This document shows positions 22,417 to 30,389 of a DNA stretch of 38,264 nucleotides, piece by piece. This DNA is from an uncultured bacterium. Its GTDB lineage: Bacteria > Bacillota > Clostridia > Oscillospirales > Oscillospiraceae. Location of the stretch: the NCBI GenBank assembly GCA_949840775.1, contig CATKXO010000027.1, positions 1 through 38,264 of the forward strand, read 5' to 3'. Below the pieces are notes generated by a model that was given only the letters and a program-made list of their open reading frames with translations, was not told the origin of the DNA and searched no databases. The translations under genes were made by a program, and so were the position numbers. Every line of letters starts with the position of its first letter. Position 1 is the first letter of the stretch.

Positions 22417-24390
22417 TCAGTCCCGGGCCAGGGTAAAGCGGTCCACCAGCTGCTTCAGGCTGGCCGCCTCGGCGGACAGCTGTTCGCTGGCGGCGGCGCT
22501 CTCCTGGGCGGTGGCAGAGTTGGTCTGCACCACGCCGGAAATCTGGTCCACCCCTTCGGTGACTTGGGCGATGGCATTGGTCTGGCTCTCCACCGCCTCC
22601 ACCACAATCTCCATCTTGCTGGTCACATGACCGGCGCTGACGGCGGTCTGCTCCAGCGCCTCCGTAACCTTGGCCACCACCTGGCTGCCCTCATTGACCG
22701 AGGCAATCGAGCTCTCAATCAGCCCCTTGGTGGCCTTGGCGGCCTCGTCGGACTTGGAGGCCAGGTTGCGCACCTCGTCGGCCACCACGGCAAAGCCCTT
22801 GCCGGCGGAGCCCGCCCGGGCCGCCTCTACCGCAGCGTTCAGAGCCAGGATGTTGGTCTGGAACGCGATGTTCTCAATGGCGGCAATGATCTTGGAAATC
22901 TCCTGGGAGGAGGTGGATATCCTCTCCATGGCCGTGTTCAGTTCCTTCACATACTCCACGCTGACGCCCAGCTGTCCGCCCGCCTGGTTGACAAACTGCC
23001 CCGCCTCCTCGGCGGCACTCGCCGTCTTCTGGGCGTTGGCGGAGATGTCGGTGATGGTGGCTGCCAGCTCCTCCACGGCGCTGGCCTGCTCCATAGAGCC
23101 CTGGCTCAGAGTCTGGGCCCCCATGGAGACCTGCCCGCTGGCAGAGGACACCTGACTGGCGGAGGCGTCAATCTGCCGGATGGTGTTGCTCAGCGACACC
23201 TTCAGCGTGCGCATAGACAGCAGGATACTCTGATAGCCGCCCACATAGGCGTCCCGCCGGCGGGACTGGATATCAAAGTTTTGATTGGCCATTTCGTTGA
23301 GCAAATAGTCAATGTCGTTGATGATGGTGTTCAGGCCGGCCACCATCTCCGCCGTGGAGCGGGTGAGCTCCGCCGTCTCGTCCCGGCCCACCGCCTGGGG
23401 GACGGGGGAGTCCAGATCGCCCTCCACCAGCAGCTTCATCCGCTCGGCGCAGGCCCGCATGGGCACGCTGATGTTGCTGGACAGCTTCAGCGCCACCACG
23501 ATAGAGGCCAGGATGGAGGCCACAATGACCGCCACGTCGATAATCATGCCAAAGTATGTATCCGCCAGGAAATTCATCTTGGGCGAAGCGACGGCAAGGC
23601 TCCAGCCGTCGGTGCCGCCCACGGGGGCGTAGGCCAGGAAGCGGGGGCCGTCGGAGGCCTGGATGGTTCCAAAGCCGTTCTCCCCCCGGCGCATGGCCTC
23701 GTGCAGGGCGGCCCGGCTTTTCAGCGACTTGTCGCTCTGGGCCTCCCGCTCCACGTTTTGGGTGGTGATGGTGTCCAGGGTAATGTCAGCAATGGTGTCG
23801 CCCGACTTGTTGATCATATAGGCCCGGCAGTTCTTGCCAATCTTGATGGAGGAGACGATATCGTTGAGGAAGGTCTCCGGGGGCACAAAATAGACCACGC
23901 CCACGACCTGTCCGCCCTGGTTGCCGCCGGAGTAGATGGGGGCCGCCACCATAATGGACAGCTCGCCGGTGATCTTGCTGACCAGCGGCTCAGAGACATA
24001 GACATTGCCCTGCATGGCCTGCTTCACATACTCCCGGTCGGAGTAGTCCTTGCCGTCGAAAATACTGATGCCGTCCGCGCCGATGATGTTTCCCCGCTGG
24101 AAACCATGCATCCGGACGCGCTCGTCGATAATGGCCTGCTTTTCTTTCACAGACGTGTTCAGCTCAGACAGCTGGGGAATGCAGCCGGTGTCCATGGCCA
24201 CATTTTTGTAGGCGGTCAGCTCCTGCTCCACGCGGTTTGAAGCCAGCACCACCATCTCGCTCATCATCTGGTCCACTGTTGCAATCGTGCTTCTGTAGTT
24301 CAGGGTGATACTGGAGGTCCCAACCAAAATCAGGGCAATCAAGACCGTTGCCATCAGACAAACTGTGATCTTCTTTCGGATGCTTTTCAT
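22417..24390 (-). CDS. Methyl-accepting chemotaxis protein, 657 aa
   Basis: Transmembrane chemoreceptor. TM1 is about residues 7-30, followed by an extracytoplasmic dCache/PAS-like sensor (about 37-280; [11 protein letters not shown] and APIYSG motifs), TM2 about 285-310 ([17 protein letters not shown]), HAMP, and a signalling coiled coil. The hairpin tip [20 protein letters not shown] and the following [15 protein letters not shown] are invariant MCP sequence. The ligand is unknown; [14 protein letters not shown] sensors often bind amino acids or small organic acids. No che or flagellar genes are nearby. Promoter at 24445-24474. Confidence 0.93.
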   Translation of the reverse strand: MKSIRKKITVCLMATVLIALILVGTSSITLNYRSTIATVDQMMSEMVVLASNRVEQELTAYKNVAMDTGCIPQLSELNTSVKEKQAIIDERVRMHGFQRGNIIGADGISIFDGKDYSDREYVKQAMQGNVYVSEPLVSKITGELSIMVAAPIYSGGNQGGQVVGVVYFVPPETFLNDIVSSIKIGKNCRAYMINKSGDTIADITLDTITTQNVEREAQSDKSLKSRAALHEAMRRGENGFGTIQASDGPRFLAYAPVGGTDGWSLAVASPKMNFLADTYFGMIIDVAVIVASILASIVVALKLSSNISVPMRACAERMKLLVEGDLDSPVPQAVGRDETAELTRSTAEMVAGLNTIINDIDYLLNEMANQNFDIQSRRRDAYVGGYQSILLSMRTLKVSLSNTIRQIDASASQVSSASGQVSMGAQTLSQGSMEQASAVEELAATITDISANAQKTASAAEEAGQFVNQAGGQLGVSVEYVKELNTAMERISTSSQEISKIIAAIENIAFQTNILALNAAVEAARAGSAGKGFAVVADEVRNLASKSDEAAKATKGLIESSIASVNEGSQVVAKVTEALEQTAVSAGHVTSKMEIVVEAVESQTNAIAQVTEGVDQISGVVQTNSATAQESAAASEQLSAEAASLKQLVDRFTLARD

Positions 24391-24444
24391 CTCTCCACCT
24401 CATTTTGTTCTGGTCCGCAGGTCCGGGCCTACTTAGTCACCTCT

Positions 24445-24474
24445 ATTATATCGGCCTAACAGCCCTCTTGTCAA
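24445..24474 (-). promoter_or_regulatory. Promoter of the chemoreceptor gene
   Basis: Minus strand TTGACA (24474-24469), 18 bp, TATAAT (24450-24445). Confidence 0.75.
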
Positions 24475-24517
24475 CGGTTTCCAGCCACTTCTTTCCCTTG
24501 TTCCGGCCAAATCACAG

Positions 24518-24550
24518 AGGGCCCGGGCCATACAGAATGGCCCGGGCCCT
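24518..24550. terminator. GC-rich hairpin after tsf
   Basis: AGGGCCCGGGCCAT and ATGGCCCGGGCCCT form a perfect 14-bp stem with a 5-nt loop, 33 bp after the tsf stop. No T tract, so factor-assisted or inefficient termination is inferred. Confidence 0.5.
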
Positions 24551-24582
24551 GAAAGGGACTCATATAATGGGGAGGGAATGGC

Positions 24583-25503
24583 TCACTTAATCATGGAGGC
24601 GACCTCAGCGGCGAAGTCGTCCTCGGCCTTCTCAATGCCCTCGCCGGTGGCGAAGCGGGTGAAAGCCTTCACAGTAATCTTGCCGCCCAGCTCCTTGGCC
24701 ACAGCGGCCACGTGCTTCTCTACGGAGATTTTGTTCTCCTTGACGAAGGCCTGCTGGAGCAGGCAGTTCTCCTCGTAGTATTTGCCCAGCTTGCCCATGA
24801 CGATGCCCTCCTTCACCTTCTCAGGCTTGGCGGCCATCTTGGGGTCGTTGGCCATAATGGCCAGCTGGATTTCCTTCTCCTTGTCCAGCACCTCCTGGCT
24901 CACGTCGGACTTGTCCAGGTAAGTGGGGTTCATGGCGCAGATCTGCATGGCCACGTCCTTGCCCAGCTCAACCACCTTGCCGGCGTCAATGCCCTCAACC
25001 TCCAGGTTGACCAGCACACCCACCTTGCCGTTCATGTGGACATAGGGCACGCTGACGCCAGAGGCGTAGCGGACAAAGCGGCGAATCTGGATGTTCTCGC
25101 CAATGGCCAACACCTTGTCGGCGGTAACGTCGGCCACAGTGCGGCCGGTGCCGGGGTAGGTGGCGGCCTTCAGGGTCTCCACGTCGGCAGGATTCTGGTC
25201 GGCCACCACAGAGGCCACATCCTTGACAAAGCCCTGGAACACGTCGTTCTTGGCCACAAAGTCGGTCTGGGAGTTGACCTCAATGAGGACGCCCACGCCG
25301 CTGTCAGACACCATGGCCAGAGACACGCCCTCGGCGGCCACCTTGCCGGCCTTCTTGGTCTGGGCGGCCAGACCCTTCTCACGCAGCCACTCAATGGCCT
25401 TGTCGAAGTCGCCGTCGGCCTCTACCAGGGCCTTTTTGCAGTCCATCATGCCAACGCCGGTCATCTCGCGCAGCTTCTGTACGTCTTTAGCAGTGATTGC
25501 CAT
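24583..25503 (-). CDS. tsf: Translation elongation factor Ts, 306 aa
   Basis: Nucleotide exchange factor for EF-Tu. The N-terminal UBA-like module (VQKLREMTGVGMMDCKKAL) and the TDFVAKND motif are conserved. Length is typical. GGAGGTAATATATT precedes the ATG. Second gene after rpsB; the spacer holds a GTAGGGGC-family repeat (25537-25601). Confidence 0.97.
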   Translation of the reverse strand: MAITAKDVQKLREMTGVGMMDCKKALVEADGDFDKAIEWLREKGLAAQTKKAGKVAAEGVSLAMVSDSGVGVLIEVNSQTDFVAKNDVFQGFVKDVASVVADQNPADVETLKAATYPGTGRTVADVTADKVLAIGENIQIRRFVRYASGVSVPYVHMNGKVGVLVNLEVEGIDAGKVVELGKDVAMQICAMNPTYLDKSDVSQEVLDKEKEIQLAIMANDPKMAAKPEKVKEGIVMGKLGKYYEENCLLQQAFVKENKISVEKHVAAVAKELGGKITVKAFTRFATGEGIEKAEDDFAAEVASMIK

Positions 25504-25536
25504 AATATATTACCTCCAAATTGATTGATATCGCAA

Positions 25537-25601
25537 TGTAGGGGCCGCCGCCCTCGGCGGCCCGTTTGCGATGCGGGGCGGCGAGGGCGCCGCCCCCTAC
25601 A
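25537..25601. repeat. GTAGGGGC-family palindromic repeat in the rpsB-tsf spacer, 65 bp
   Basis: Begins TGTAGGGGCCGCCGCCC and ends GCCGCCCCCTACA; the left 27 bp are identical to those of the repeat at 13020-13100. Transcribed within the rpsB-tsf mRNA, it would form a stable hairpin. Confidence 0.75.
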
Positions 25602-25618
25602 AAATGTCTGTTGTTTTA

Positions 25619-26350
25619 TTATTCCGCAACGGCGGGGGCGGCAGCCTCCTCAGCAGGGGCGGCATCCTGGCCCTGGCGGCCCTCCTGGATGGCGTTGGCC
25701 ATGACGGAGGAGATCAGCTTAATGGCGCGGATGGCGTCGTCGTTGCCGGGGATGACATAGTCAATCTCGTCGGGGTCGCAGTTGGTGTCCACAATGGCCA
25801 CGATGGGGATGTGGAGCTTGCGGGCCTCGTTGATGGCGTTGCGCTCCTTGCGGGGGTCCACCACAAACAGGGCGCCGGGGAGCTTGCGCATCTCGGTCAC
25901 GCCACCCAGGTACTTCTCCAGCTTGGCGATCTCACCCATGTGCTTGATGACTTCCTTCTTAGGCAGCATGTCGAAGGTGCCGTCCTCCTGCATCTTCTTC
26001 AGCTGGGCCAGACGGTCCACACGGCCCCGCATGGTCTTGAAGTTGGTGAGCATACCGCCCAGCCACCGGGCGTTCACCCAGTACATGCCAACCCGGCTGG
26101 CCTCCTCCTTGATGGCCTCCTGGGCCTGCTTCTTGGTGCCCACGAACAGCAGGGTCTCGCCCTTCTCCCCCAGGGAGCGGACGAAGTTGTAGGCCTCCTC
26201 CAGCTTCTTAACCGTCTTCTGGAGATCAATAATATAGATCCCTTTGCGCTCGGTGTAGATGTAGGTGGCCATCTTGGGGTTCCACCGGCGGGTCTGGTGG
26301 CCGAAGTGTACGCCGGCCTCCAGCAGCTGCTTCATAGATACGACTGCCAT
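25619..26350 (-). CDS. rpsB: 30S ribosomal protein S2, 243 aa
   Basis: Small-subunit ribosomal protein. [20 protein letters not shown] and the PDALFVVDP-type segment ([12 protein letters not shown]) are characteristic. The C terminus is Ala/Glu-rich. CAGGAGGAAACAAACT precedes the ATG. First gene of rpsB-tsf; promoter at 26465-26493. Confidence 0.97.
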   Translation of the reverse strand: MAVVSMKQLLEAGVHFGHQTRRWNPKMATYIYTERKGIYIIDLQKTVKKLEEAYNFVRSLGEKGETLLFVGTKKQAQEAIKEEASRVGMYWVNARWLGGMLTNFKTMRGRVDRLAQLKKMQEDGTFDMLPKKEVIKHMGEIAKLEKYLGGVTEMRKLPGALFVVDPRKERNAINEARKLHIPIVAIVDTNCDPDEIDYVIPGNDDAIRAIKLISSVMANAIQEGRQGQDAAPAEEAAAPAVAE

Positions 26351-26464
26351 AGTTTGTTTCCTCCTGTTTTTCAGTTAGTCTTCTGGGGGCATCATGTCCT
26401 CCGCCAACCCGGTTTGCCCGGGCACCGGGCGGAAAATCCGCACTCCCACGCATAATGCCTTGGT
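26351..26464 (-). promoter_or_regulatory. rpsB leader, about 108 nt
   Basis: Contains hairpins such as GCGGA/TCCGC and CCCGG/CCGGG in minus-strand orientation. Leaders of rpsB are sites of S2 autoregulation in some bacteria. I do not recognise a specific family here. Confidence 0.35.
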
Positions 26465-26493
26465 AGTATACCACATCTGTTTTTCCATTGCAA
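26465..26493 (-). promoter_or_regulatory. Promoter of rpsB-tsf
   Basis: Minus strand TTGCAA (26493-26488), 17 bp, TATACT (26470-26465). Confidence 0.75.
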
Positions 26494-26605
26494 CAGTTTT
26501 TTCCTGATTTACAGGGAATTATTCCGAATTGTTCCATAGCTTGCGGCCAGAGCGCCCGGCAAAGTCTATATCCCTTTGAAATCCCGCTTTTTTTCAAAAA
26601 AGGGC

Positions 26606-26633
26606 TTGACTCCTGAAAAAAACCTGTTATAAT
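26606..26633 (+). promoter_or_regulatory. Promoter of tRNA-Ser
   Basis: TTGACT (26606-26611), 16 bp, TATAAT (26628-26633). Confidence 0.75.
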
Positions 26634-26672
26634 ACATGATGCTGTTTCACTGACCAGGGCAGCGATACCTAT

Positions 26673-26762
26673 GCAGTAGTATCGAAGTGGTCATAACGAG
26701 CACGACTGGAAATCGTGTAGCCTGATAAGGGCTCGAGGGTTCGAATCCCTCCTACTGCGCCA
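26673..26762 (+). tRNA. tRNA-Ser(GGA)
   Basis: Acceptor GCAGTAG pairs with CTACTGC, discriminator G, encoded CCA. Anticodon stem CACGA/TCGTG with loop CTGGAAA (anticodon GGA). The long variable arm is typical of type II tRNAs. T arm GAGGGTTCGAATCCCTC. Its 3' end is the likely attachment site of the element beginning downstream. Confidence 0.95.
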
Positions 26763-26765
26763 CAA

Positions 26766-26803
26766 GAGAAAGCCTAGAGCCGCAACGGTTCTGGGCTTTT
26801 CTC
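26766..26803 (+). terminator. Terminator after tRNA-Ser
   Basis: AGAAAGCC-AGA-CCG pairs with CGG-TCT-GGCTTTTCT; a short run of T is built into the 3' arm. Confidence 0.7.
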
Positions 26804-26809
26804 ATGCCC

Positions 26810-27018
26810 ATTTGGCGAATGAATGAGCATTCAATATATTCGCCAAATCAGCTGGAATATACAGTATTTTATACGCTGTGGTGCCGAAATGGTGCCCGGC
26901 ACCACAAATCAACTCATAAAGAGCAGCATAAAAATATGGGGTTTCGCAGCGTTGCGACGCTGCGGCGGCCGTGAAAATGTTGTTTGGTGCTGTGCACCAA
27001 ACAACATTTTCGCGGCCA
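26810..27018. repeat. Cluster of four palindromes beside tRNA-Ser
   Basis: No gene in this stretch. In order: ATTTGGCGAAT...ATTCGCCAAAT (26810-26848); GTGGTGCCG...CGGCACCAC (26878-26907); CGCAGCGT/ACGCTGCG (near 26945-26964); and a 24-bp near-perfect stem GGCCG-GAAAATGTTGTTTG... ending at 27018. The last may end the integrase transcript. The others could be recombinase or excisionase arm sites of the integrated element. Confidence 0.6.
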
Positions 27019-27024
27019 TTTTTC

Positions 27025-27240
27025 TTATCCTTGTCCTAATACCGCTTGATGATAGGTGTCCAAAACCACCAGCTTGCGCTCCAGGCGAACATCCACATAT
27101 TGAGCGGTCACGCTATCCAGGTTGGAGGACAGATTTAACTGGATGCCTGCCCCTTTCAGACTGTGCCCTAAAATCTGGCTGACCGTAAAAAAGTCTCCTG
27201 TAAGCTCGTGCATATTGGTAGCTGCACTGTGCCCATATAG
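27025..27240 (-). pseudogene. C-terminal stump of a tyrosine recombinase (integrase)
   Basis: The minus strand encodes GHSAATNMHELTGDFFTV then SQILGHSLKG and TAQYVDVRLERK, the C-terminal catalytic part of an ICE-type tyrosine recombinase, with the LGHS motif and the nucleophile tyrosine. The conserved H-x-x-R box and everything N-terminal are absent; homology stops near 27240, where the expected R before H is Gly-Tyr context. The stump lies 260 bp from the tRNA-Ser 3' end, as expected for an element integrated there. Not functional as it stands. Confidence 0.8.
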
Positions 27241-27242
27241 TA

Positions 27243-27306
27243 TAATAAGGACAAAGACGGAAACCCTTGTGGCTCAAGGGGATTCGGATTTGTCCTTATT
27301 CTTTTT
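27243..27306 (+). terminator. Long terminator-like hairpin
   Basis: AATAAGGACAAA...GAA-CCCTTG and CAAGGG-TTC...TTTGTCCTTATT form a long stem followed by CTTTTTCC. It lies upstream of the DUF4259-like gene. A similar leader hairpin (AGGACTAAA/TTTAGTCCT) precedes parA. Confidence 0.65.
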
Positions 27307-27406
27307 CCACTAAAAAACGGCCTTGAAATGGGGCCTACGGGAGGGGGTGATAACCAGGGGCTGCACTTAAAGGACAAATTTTTTCGGATCACGAAGGAGG
27401 TCAAAA

Positions 27407-28066
27407 ATGGGTTCCTGGGGCATCACCATGAGAGAAAGCGACTACGGCCTGGACCTGCTGGGGACAGTCGCAGCGTCACAACTGAAGCAGGTGGATTTCT
27501 CTATTTTCAACACAGCAGAGGCCATTGAATTGTTGCGGCAAGATATTCTAGAGGAAATTAAACGAGCCAACCGGGGCTGCCCCCCGGAAAAGCTGGGCTA
27601 CTACATCAACGCAAATTTCCCGCGAGATTTTGCCCATGCGGCGCTCCTGATTGCCGAGTGTCTGGCTGACTACTACCGCACCGGGGAGCTGACTGTTACC
27701 GAGTACATTGGTAAGAACTGTGACCCGGTAGACCACCACATCAAAGAGGTTACCGTCACAAAAGATGATTTGCAGCTTCTTCTGGGTGAACTGCGGAAAG
27801 CCCAGGACCCAAAACATGAAATTTATCAATCGTGGTTCAAGGAGGAAACCCGGCAAGCATGGCTGAAACATATTCAGTCCGTACAGCGGACATTAGAGGA
27901 GGCCAGCCAAAGAAAGCCGTCCATCTCCAATCAGCTTAAAAATGCCGTCAAACGGGTAAGCACATGGGCCTCATGCCCAATCGGGAGAACCCCACCGACA
28001 GTGGGGACTTTATTGCCGGGACTTTCCTGCTGTGCGGCTTTGAGGGGGAACGCTTCGCCTCCCTGA
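27407..28066 (+). CDS. DUF4259-like ICE protein with an aberrant C terminus, 219 aa
   Basis: The N terminus (MGSWGITMRESDYGLDLL) matches DUF4259-like cargo proteins of Clostridia ICEs. AAGGAGGTCAAAA precedes the ATG. Residues 1-183 look authentic (EAIELLRQDILEEIKRANRG; DPVDHHIKEVTVTKDDL). From about residue 184 the frame reads through, out of frame, into the DUF3846-like fragment at 27955-28137, giving a Pro/Ala/Cys-rich tail that is probably meaningless. A second, degenerate copy lies at 35925-36255. Function unknown. Confidence 0.65.
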   Translation: MGSWGITMRESDYGLDLLGTVAASQLKQVDFSIFNTAEAIELLRQDILEEIKRANRGCPPEKLGYYINANFPRDFAHAALLIAECLADYYRTGELTVTEYIGKNCDPVDHHIKEVTVTKDDLQLLLGELRKAQDPKHEIYQSWFKEETRQAWLKHIQSVQRTLEEASQRKPSISNQLKNAVKRVSTWASCPIGRTPPTVGTLLPGLSCCAALRGNASPP

Positions 28067-28137
28067 CCACTGACCAGCGGCGTGAGTTTGAAGCCTACTT
28101 CGCCGTGTCCGGCCCGGAGGGAGGCGATAAAGATTGA
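27955..28137 (+). pseudogene. C-terminal fragment of a DUF3846-like ICE protein
   Basis: The frame reading GKHMGLMPNRENPTDSGDF, then IAGTFLLCGFEGERFASL and ending GPEGGDKD, resembles the C-terminal end of the DUF3846-type proteins of ICEs (MGL-PNR ... I-GTF-L-G). Its N-terminal part is missing; upstream the frame is taken by the DUF4259-like gene. The 57-codon remainder from the ATG at 27964 has no ribosome site. Confidence 0.55.
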
Positions 28138-28230
28138 CAGCCCGCTGCCTGCTCCGCCGTCTGCTGGTTCCGCCCTAATACATAGCACCCCCATAGCAGA
28201 CTCAAAAAATTTTGAAGGAGAATGATCGCC

Positions 28231-29229
28231 ATGAAAATAGAGCGAATCGCAACGCTGCTGTGTACCGCCGCGCTGCTTCTGTGCGCGGCCTCACCCCCCG
28301 CCCTGGCTGCGGACCGTTCCGCCGCCTGCTACTACCCGGTGGAGGTGGAATCCTATACCGCCGGGGACTTTGACCAGCCCCGCATCCGCAAGGTCTACCA
28401 GCTCTCCCTGTCGGACGATCCGGCCGGCATCCCCACAGAGGACTTTGAGGAATACGGGATGACGTTCCACCTCATGGAGATGACCCGGAAAGACGAGGTG
28501 GGCGTGGACACCCAGCCCCTTACCAAGACCATCACCACGGACAGCGCCACCGGCGATCTGGGAGAGATTTTGAAACAGCTCGCCCCGGAGATCGAGGTGG
28601 AGACGGAGGACGGCTATGCCGGAGTGCTGAAGCTGGACTACAACAGCGTCCAGGCGGAAGTCAAGGGCTACAAGACCTCCACCCGGACTCTCTCCGCCAG
28701 CCGGACCTACCCCAATCTGTCCGACGCGGACCTGTCCCTGGTCCCCAAGACGGTGACAGAGGGCGGCAGGACCCTCAATCTGGCAGATGTGAAGTGGTCC
28801 AGCGCCCCCGATATGGAGGGCGAGGACACGGTGGTGCGCTATACCGCCACCGCCAGCTATACCGGCTCCGTCAGCAGCCGCCACGCCACCGGCTACACGG
28901 TCAAAGCGGACTACACCGGCGAGGTCGCCAAAACAAGCTGCGAGATCGTGACCTATACCGCCATCTTCGGCTGTACGGACGTACCCTATCACGAGACGGA
29001 CACCAGCACACCCCAGGACAGCGGCTTGACTAAAACGGATGCGTCTCAGGAGACGGCCCCAGCTTCCCGGAACGGTTCTGCCCCCTCCACGCTGCTCTCC
29101 GTACTCGGCTGTGCGGGCGGCATTCCTGATCTGTTCGGGGAGCGGTTTTTCAATTCAACATGGAGGAGTGATGTCTATTCTGGACAAAACCCGTATGGTG
29201 AGAGCGCCCCCCAACATTCTGCCGCCTGA
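28231..29229 (+). CDS. Secreted ICE protein, 3' end rearranged, 332 aa
   Basis: Signal peptide at residues 1-27 (ATLLCTAALLLCAASPPALA). The mature part is strand-rich with repeated Y-x-A-x-A-S-Y-T-G-S segments and no catalytic motif. The ATG at 28231 is chosen over 28222 because GAAGGAG lies only two bases before the latter. Such proteins sit upstream of Maff2 and the mating-pair genes in Clostridia ICEs and normally end in a membrane helix. Here the helix begins (TLLSVLGCAGGI) and is then replaced by PDLFGERFFNST, so the anchor is lost near 29126. Probably a deletion product. Confidence 0.6.
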   Translation: MKIERIATLLCTAALLLCAASPPALAADRSAACYYPVEVESYTAGDFDQPRIRKVYQLSLSDDPAGIPTEDFEEYGMTFHLMEMTRKDEVGVDTQPLTKTITTDSATGDLGEILKQLAPEIEVETEDGYAGVLKLDYNSVQAEVKGYKTSTRTLSASRTYPNLSDADLSLVPKTVTEGGRTLNLADVKWSSAPDMEGEDTVVRYTATASYTGSVSSRHATGYTVKADYTGEVAKTSCEIVTYTAIFGCTDVPYHETDTSTPQDSGLTKTDASQETAPASRNGSAPSTLLSVLGCAGGIPDLFGERFFNSTWRSDVYSGQNPYGESAPQHSAA

Positions 29230-29299
29230 CGGTTTGTCCTGGGGGCAGTTTTTATGTTCAATCACCCAATCAATCTAACAACAAATAGGAGGTAATTTA

Positions 29300-29440
29300 A
29301 TGGAATTTTTCACTTCGGCTATTGGAACTCTCAAGGTCCTCGTGATCGCCCTGGGCGCTGGCCTGGGCGTGTGGGGCGTCATTAACCTGCTGGAAGGCTA
29401 CGGCAATGACAACCCCGGAGCCAATGCTCATGTACGGTAA
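29300..29440 (+). pseudogene. Truncated Maff2-family conjugation membrane protein, 46 aa
   Basis: MEFFTSAIGTLKVLVIALG followed by GVWGVINLLEGYGNDNPGA is the conserved first half of Maff2-family proteins, small membrane proteins of ICE mating-pair modules (usually about 60-70 aa). After NPGA the reading changes to NAHVR and stops, so the second hydrophobic half is lost at about 29430, where the low-GC cargo begins. A good TAGGAGGTAATTTA ribosome site remains. Confidence 0.75.
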
Positions 29441-29521
29441 AGAAGCAAGCAACCGAAAACAAGAGATAGACCGCCAGCACCACACTATTCCGAACCAAAG
29501 AAACAAAAGACCAAAAGATAA

Positions 29522-29671
29522 GCATTATGGAAATGTGCATAACAGGCTATGGAATCATGGATAACTCTATTCACAGCACATGGAAAAGCTAAAGTGCAGC
29601 TTTCCCACGTTCTGCAAACAGAGTTACCCACAATTCCAAAAGACAGCCAGTTATACACATTCCCATAATGC
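29522..29671. repeat. 150-bp near-palindrome with mirrored DnaA-box-like 9-mers
   Basis: Arms of about 70 bp (29522-29590 and 29598-29671) are roughly 75-80% complementary around the 7-nt centre AAAGTGC; both outer ends are GCATTATGG/CCATAATGC. TGTGCATAA (29534-29542, complement TTATGCACA) and TTATACACA (29651-29659) occupy mirrored positions and both fit TTATNCACA. A weaker pair is at 29556-29564 and 29624-29632. No ORF. It could be an origin-like element, a MITE or a transcript hairpin. Confidence 0.65.
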
Positions 29672-29715
29672 CGACTACGGCGGAACTCACACCTATCTTT
29701 CTTTCATAAAACAAA

Positions 29716-29749
29716 ATTAAAAGCAAGGTATTGACATCTTGCTTTTAAT
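29716..29749. promoter_or_regulatory. MarR operator: 12-bp perfect inverted repeat over the -35
   Basis: ATTAAAAGCAAG (29716-29727), 10 bp, CTTGCTTTTAAT (29738-29749). It embraces the TTGACA hexamer, so a dimer bound here would block polymerase: autorepression by the MarR product is likely. Confidence 0.75.
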
Positions 29750-29759
29750 GTGCTATGAT
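29731..29759 (+). promoter_or_regulatory. Promoter of the marR-MATE unit
   Basis: TTGACA (29731-29736), 17 bp, TATGAT (29754-29759); start near 29766, just after the ATG at 29765, which therefore cannot be the initiation codon. Confidence 0.75.
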
Positions 29760-29788
29760 ACCTCATGAAAGGGAAAGGAGGTGCTGAA

Positions 29789-30214
29789 TTGAACGATAAC
29801 CTTACCAGCGGGCAACTCATAAAACAGCTCCATGACGCAATCGAAAGACAGGCAAATAATTCCTTGCGTCAGAACGACTTGACTATGGTTCAAGTATGGG
29901 TGTTGCTGTCACTGAACGAAAAAGACGAAAAGACCTACTCATTCAAAGAACTGGAACGCATTTTAGGGGTAGCACAATCTACTTGTGCCGGAATCGTAAA
30001 CAGGCTTGCATTAAAGAAACTGGTTGACTGTTTTACCGACCCAAACGACAAGCGAATGAAACTTGTCCGAATTACCCCGGCAGGTGAAAAATGCTGTCAG
30101 GACGCTATACAAAATAGCAGAAAAGTGGAACAAACCATGTTTCACGGACTATCTGAAGAAGAACAGACCACGTTTCACAATCTGCTCCAAAGGATATACG
30201 AGAACATGAAATAA
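29789..30214 (+). CDS. MarR-family transcriptional regulator, 141 aa
   Basis: Winged helix-turn-helix dimer typical of MarR: YSFKELERILGVAQSTCAGIV is the recognition helix region, followed by the wing DPNDKRMKLVRITPAGEK. The TTG at 29789 is preferred: it has AAAGGAGG six bases upstream, whereas the ATG at 29765 coincides with the transcription start. It lies upstream of a MATE exporter, the common arrangement of a drug-responsive repressor with its pump. AT-rich compared with the chromosome, so part of the imported cargo. Confidence 0.88.
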   Translation: MNDNLTSGQLIKQLHDAIERQANNSLRQNDLTMVQVWVLLSLNEKDEKTYSFKELERILGVAQSTCAGIVNRLALKKLVDCFTDPNDKRMKLVRITPAGEKCCQDAIQNSRKVEQTMFHGLSEEEQTTFHNLLQRIYENMK

Positions 30215-30241
30215 ATGCCCGCCCAAGCCTGCGGGCATTTA
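30213..30241 (+). terminator. Terminator-like hairpin after marR
   Basis: AATGCCCGC, seven bases, GCGGGCATTT. Partial read-through into the MATE gene is possible; no strong promoter was seen between them. Confidence 0.65.
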
Positions 30242-30389
30242 TCCCAAACAAATTGATAGTGTGCTTTCATAAAAGGCTGATGAAGAATCAAAAAGAGGAT
30301 TGTCATTGATAGAAACCCGTTATAAAGCGGGTATTTATAAAAACCAATTCAATAGCTTGCTTTTGACAAGCATACAAGGAGGAAATTTT

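Noticed and set aside
22381-24240. A 619-codon plus-strand open frame opposite the chemoreceptor
   Set aside because: Antisense shadow; composition His/Gly/Ala-rich without domain features.
27168-27404. Minus-strand 78-codon frame upstream of the DUF4259-like gene
   Set aside because: It runs through the long terminator hairpin, lacks a ribosome site and shows no protein-like features.
29522-29671. Chromosomal replication origin
   Set aside because: No dnaA, dnaN or other origin-linked genes nearby and only two good 9-mers; at most an element-borne origin.
29765-29788. ATG at 29765 as start of the MarR gene
   Set aside because: It coincides with the predicted transcription start, and the ribosome site lies downstream of it, in front of TTG at 29789.
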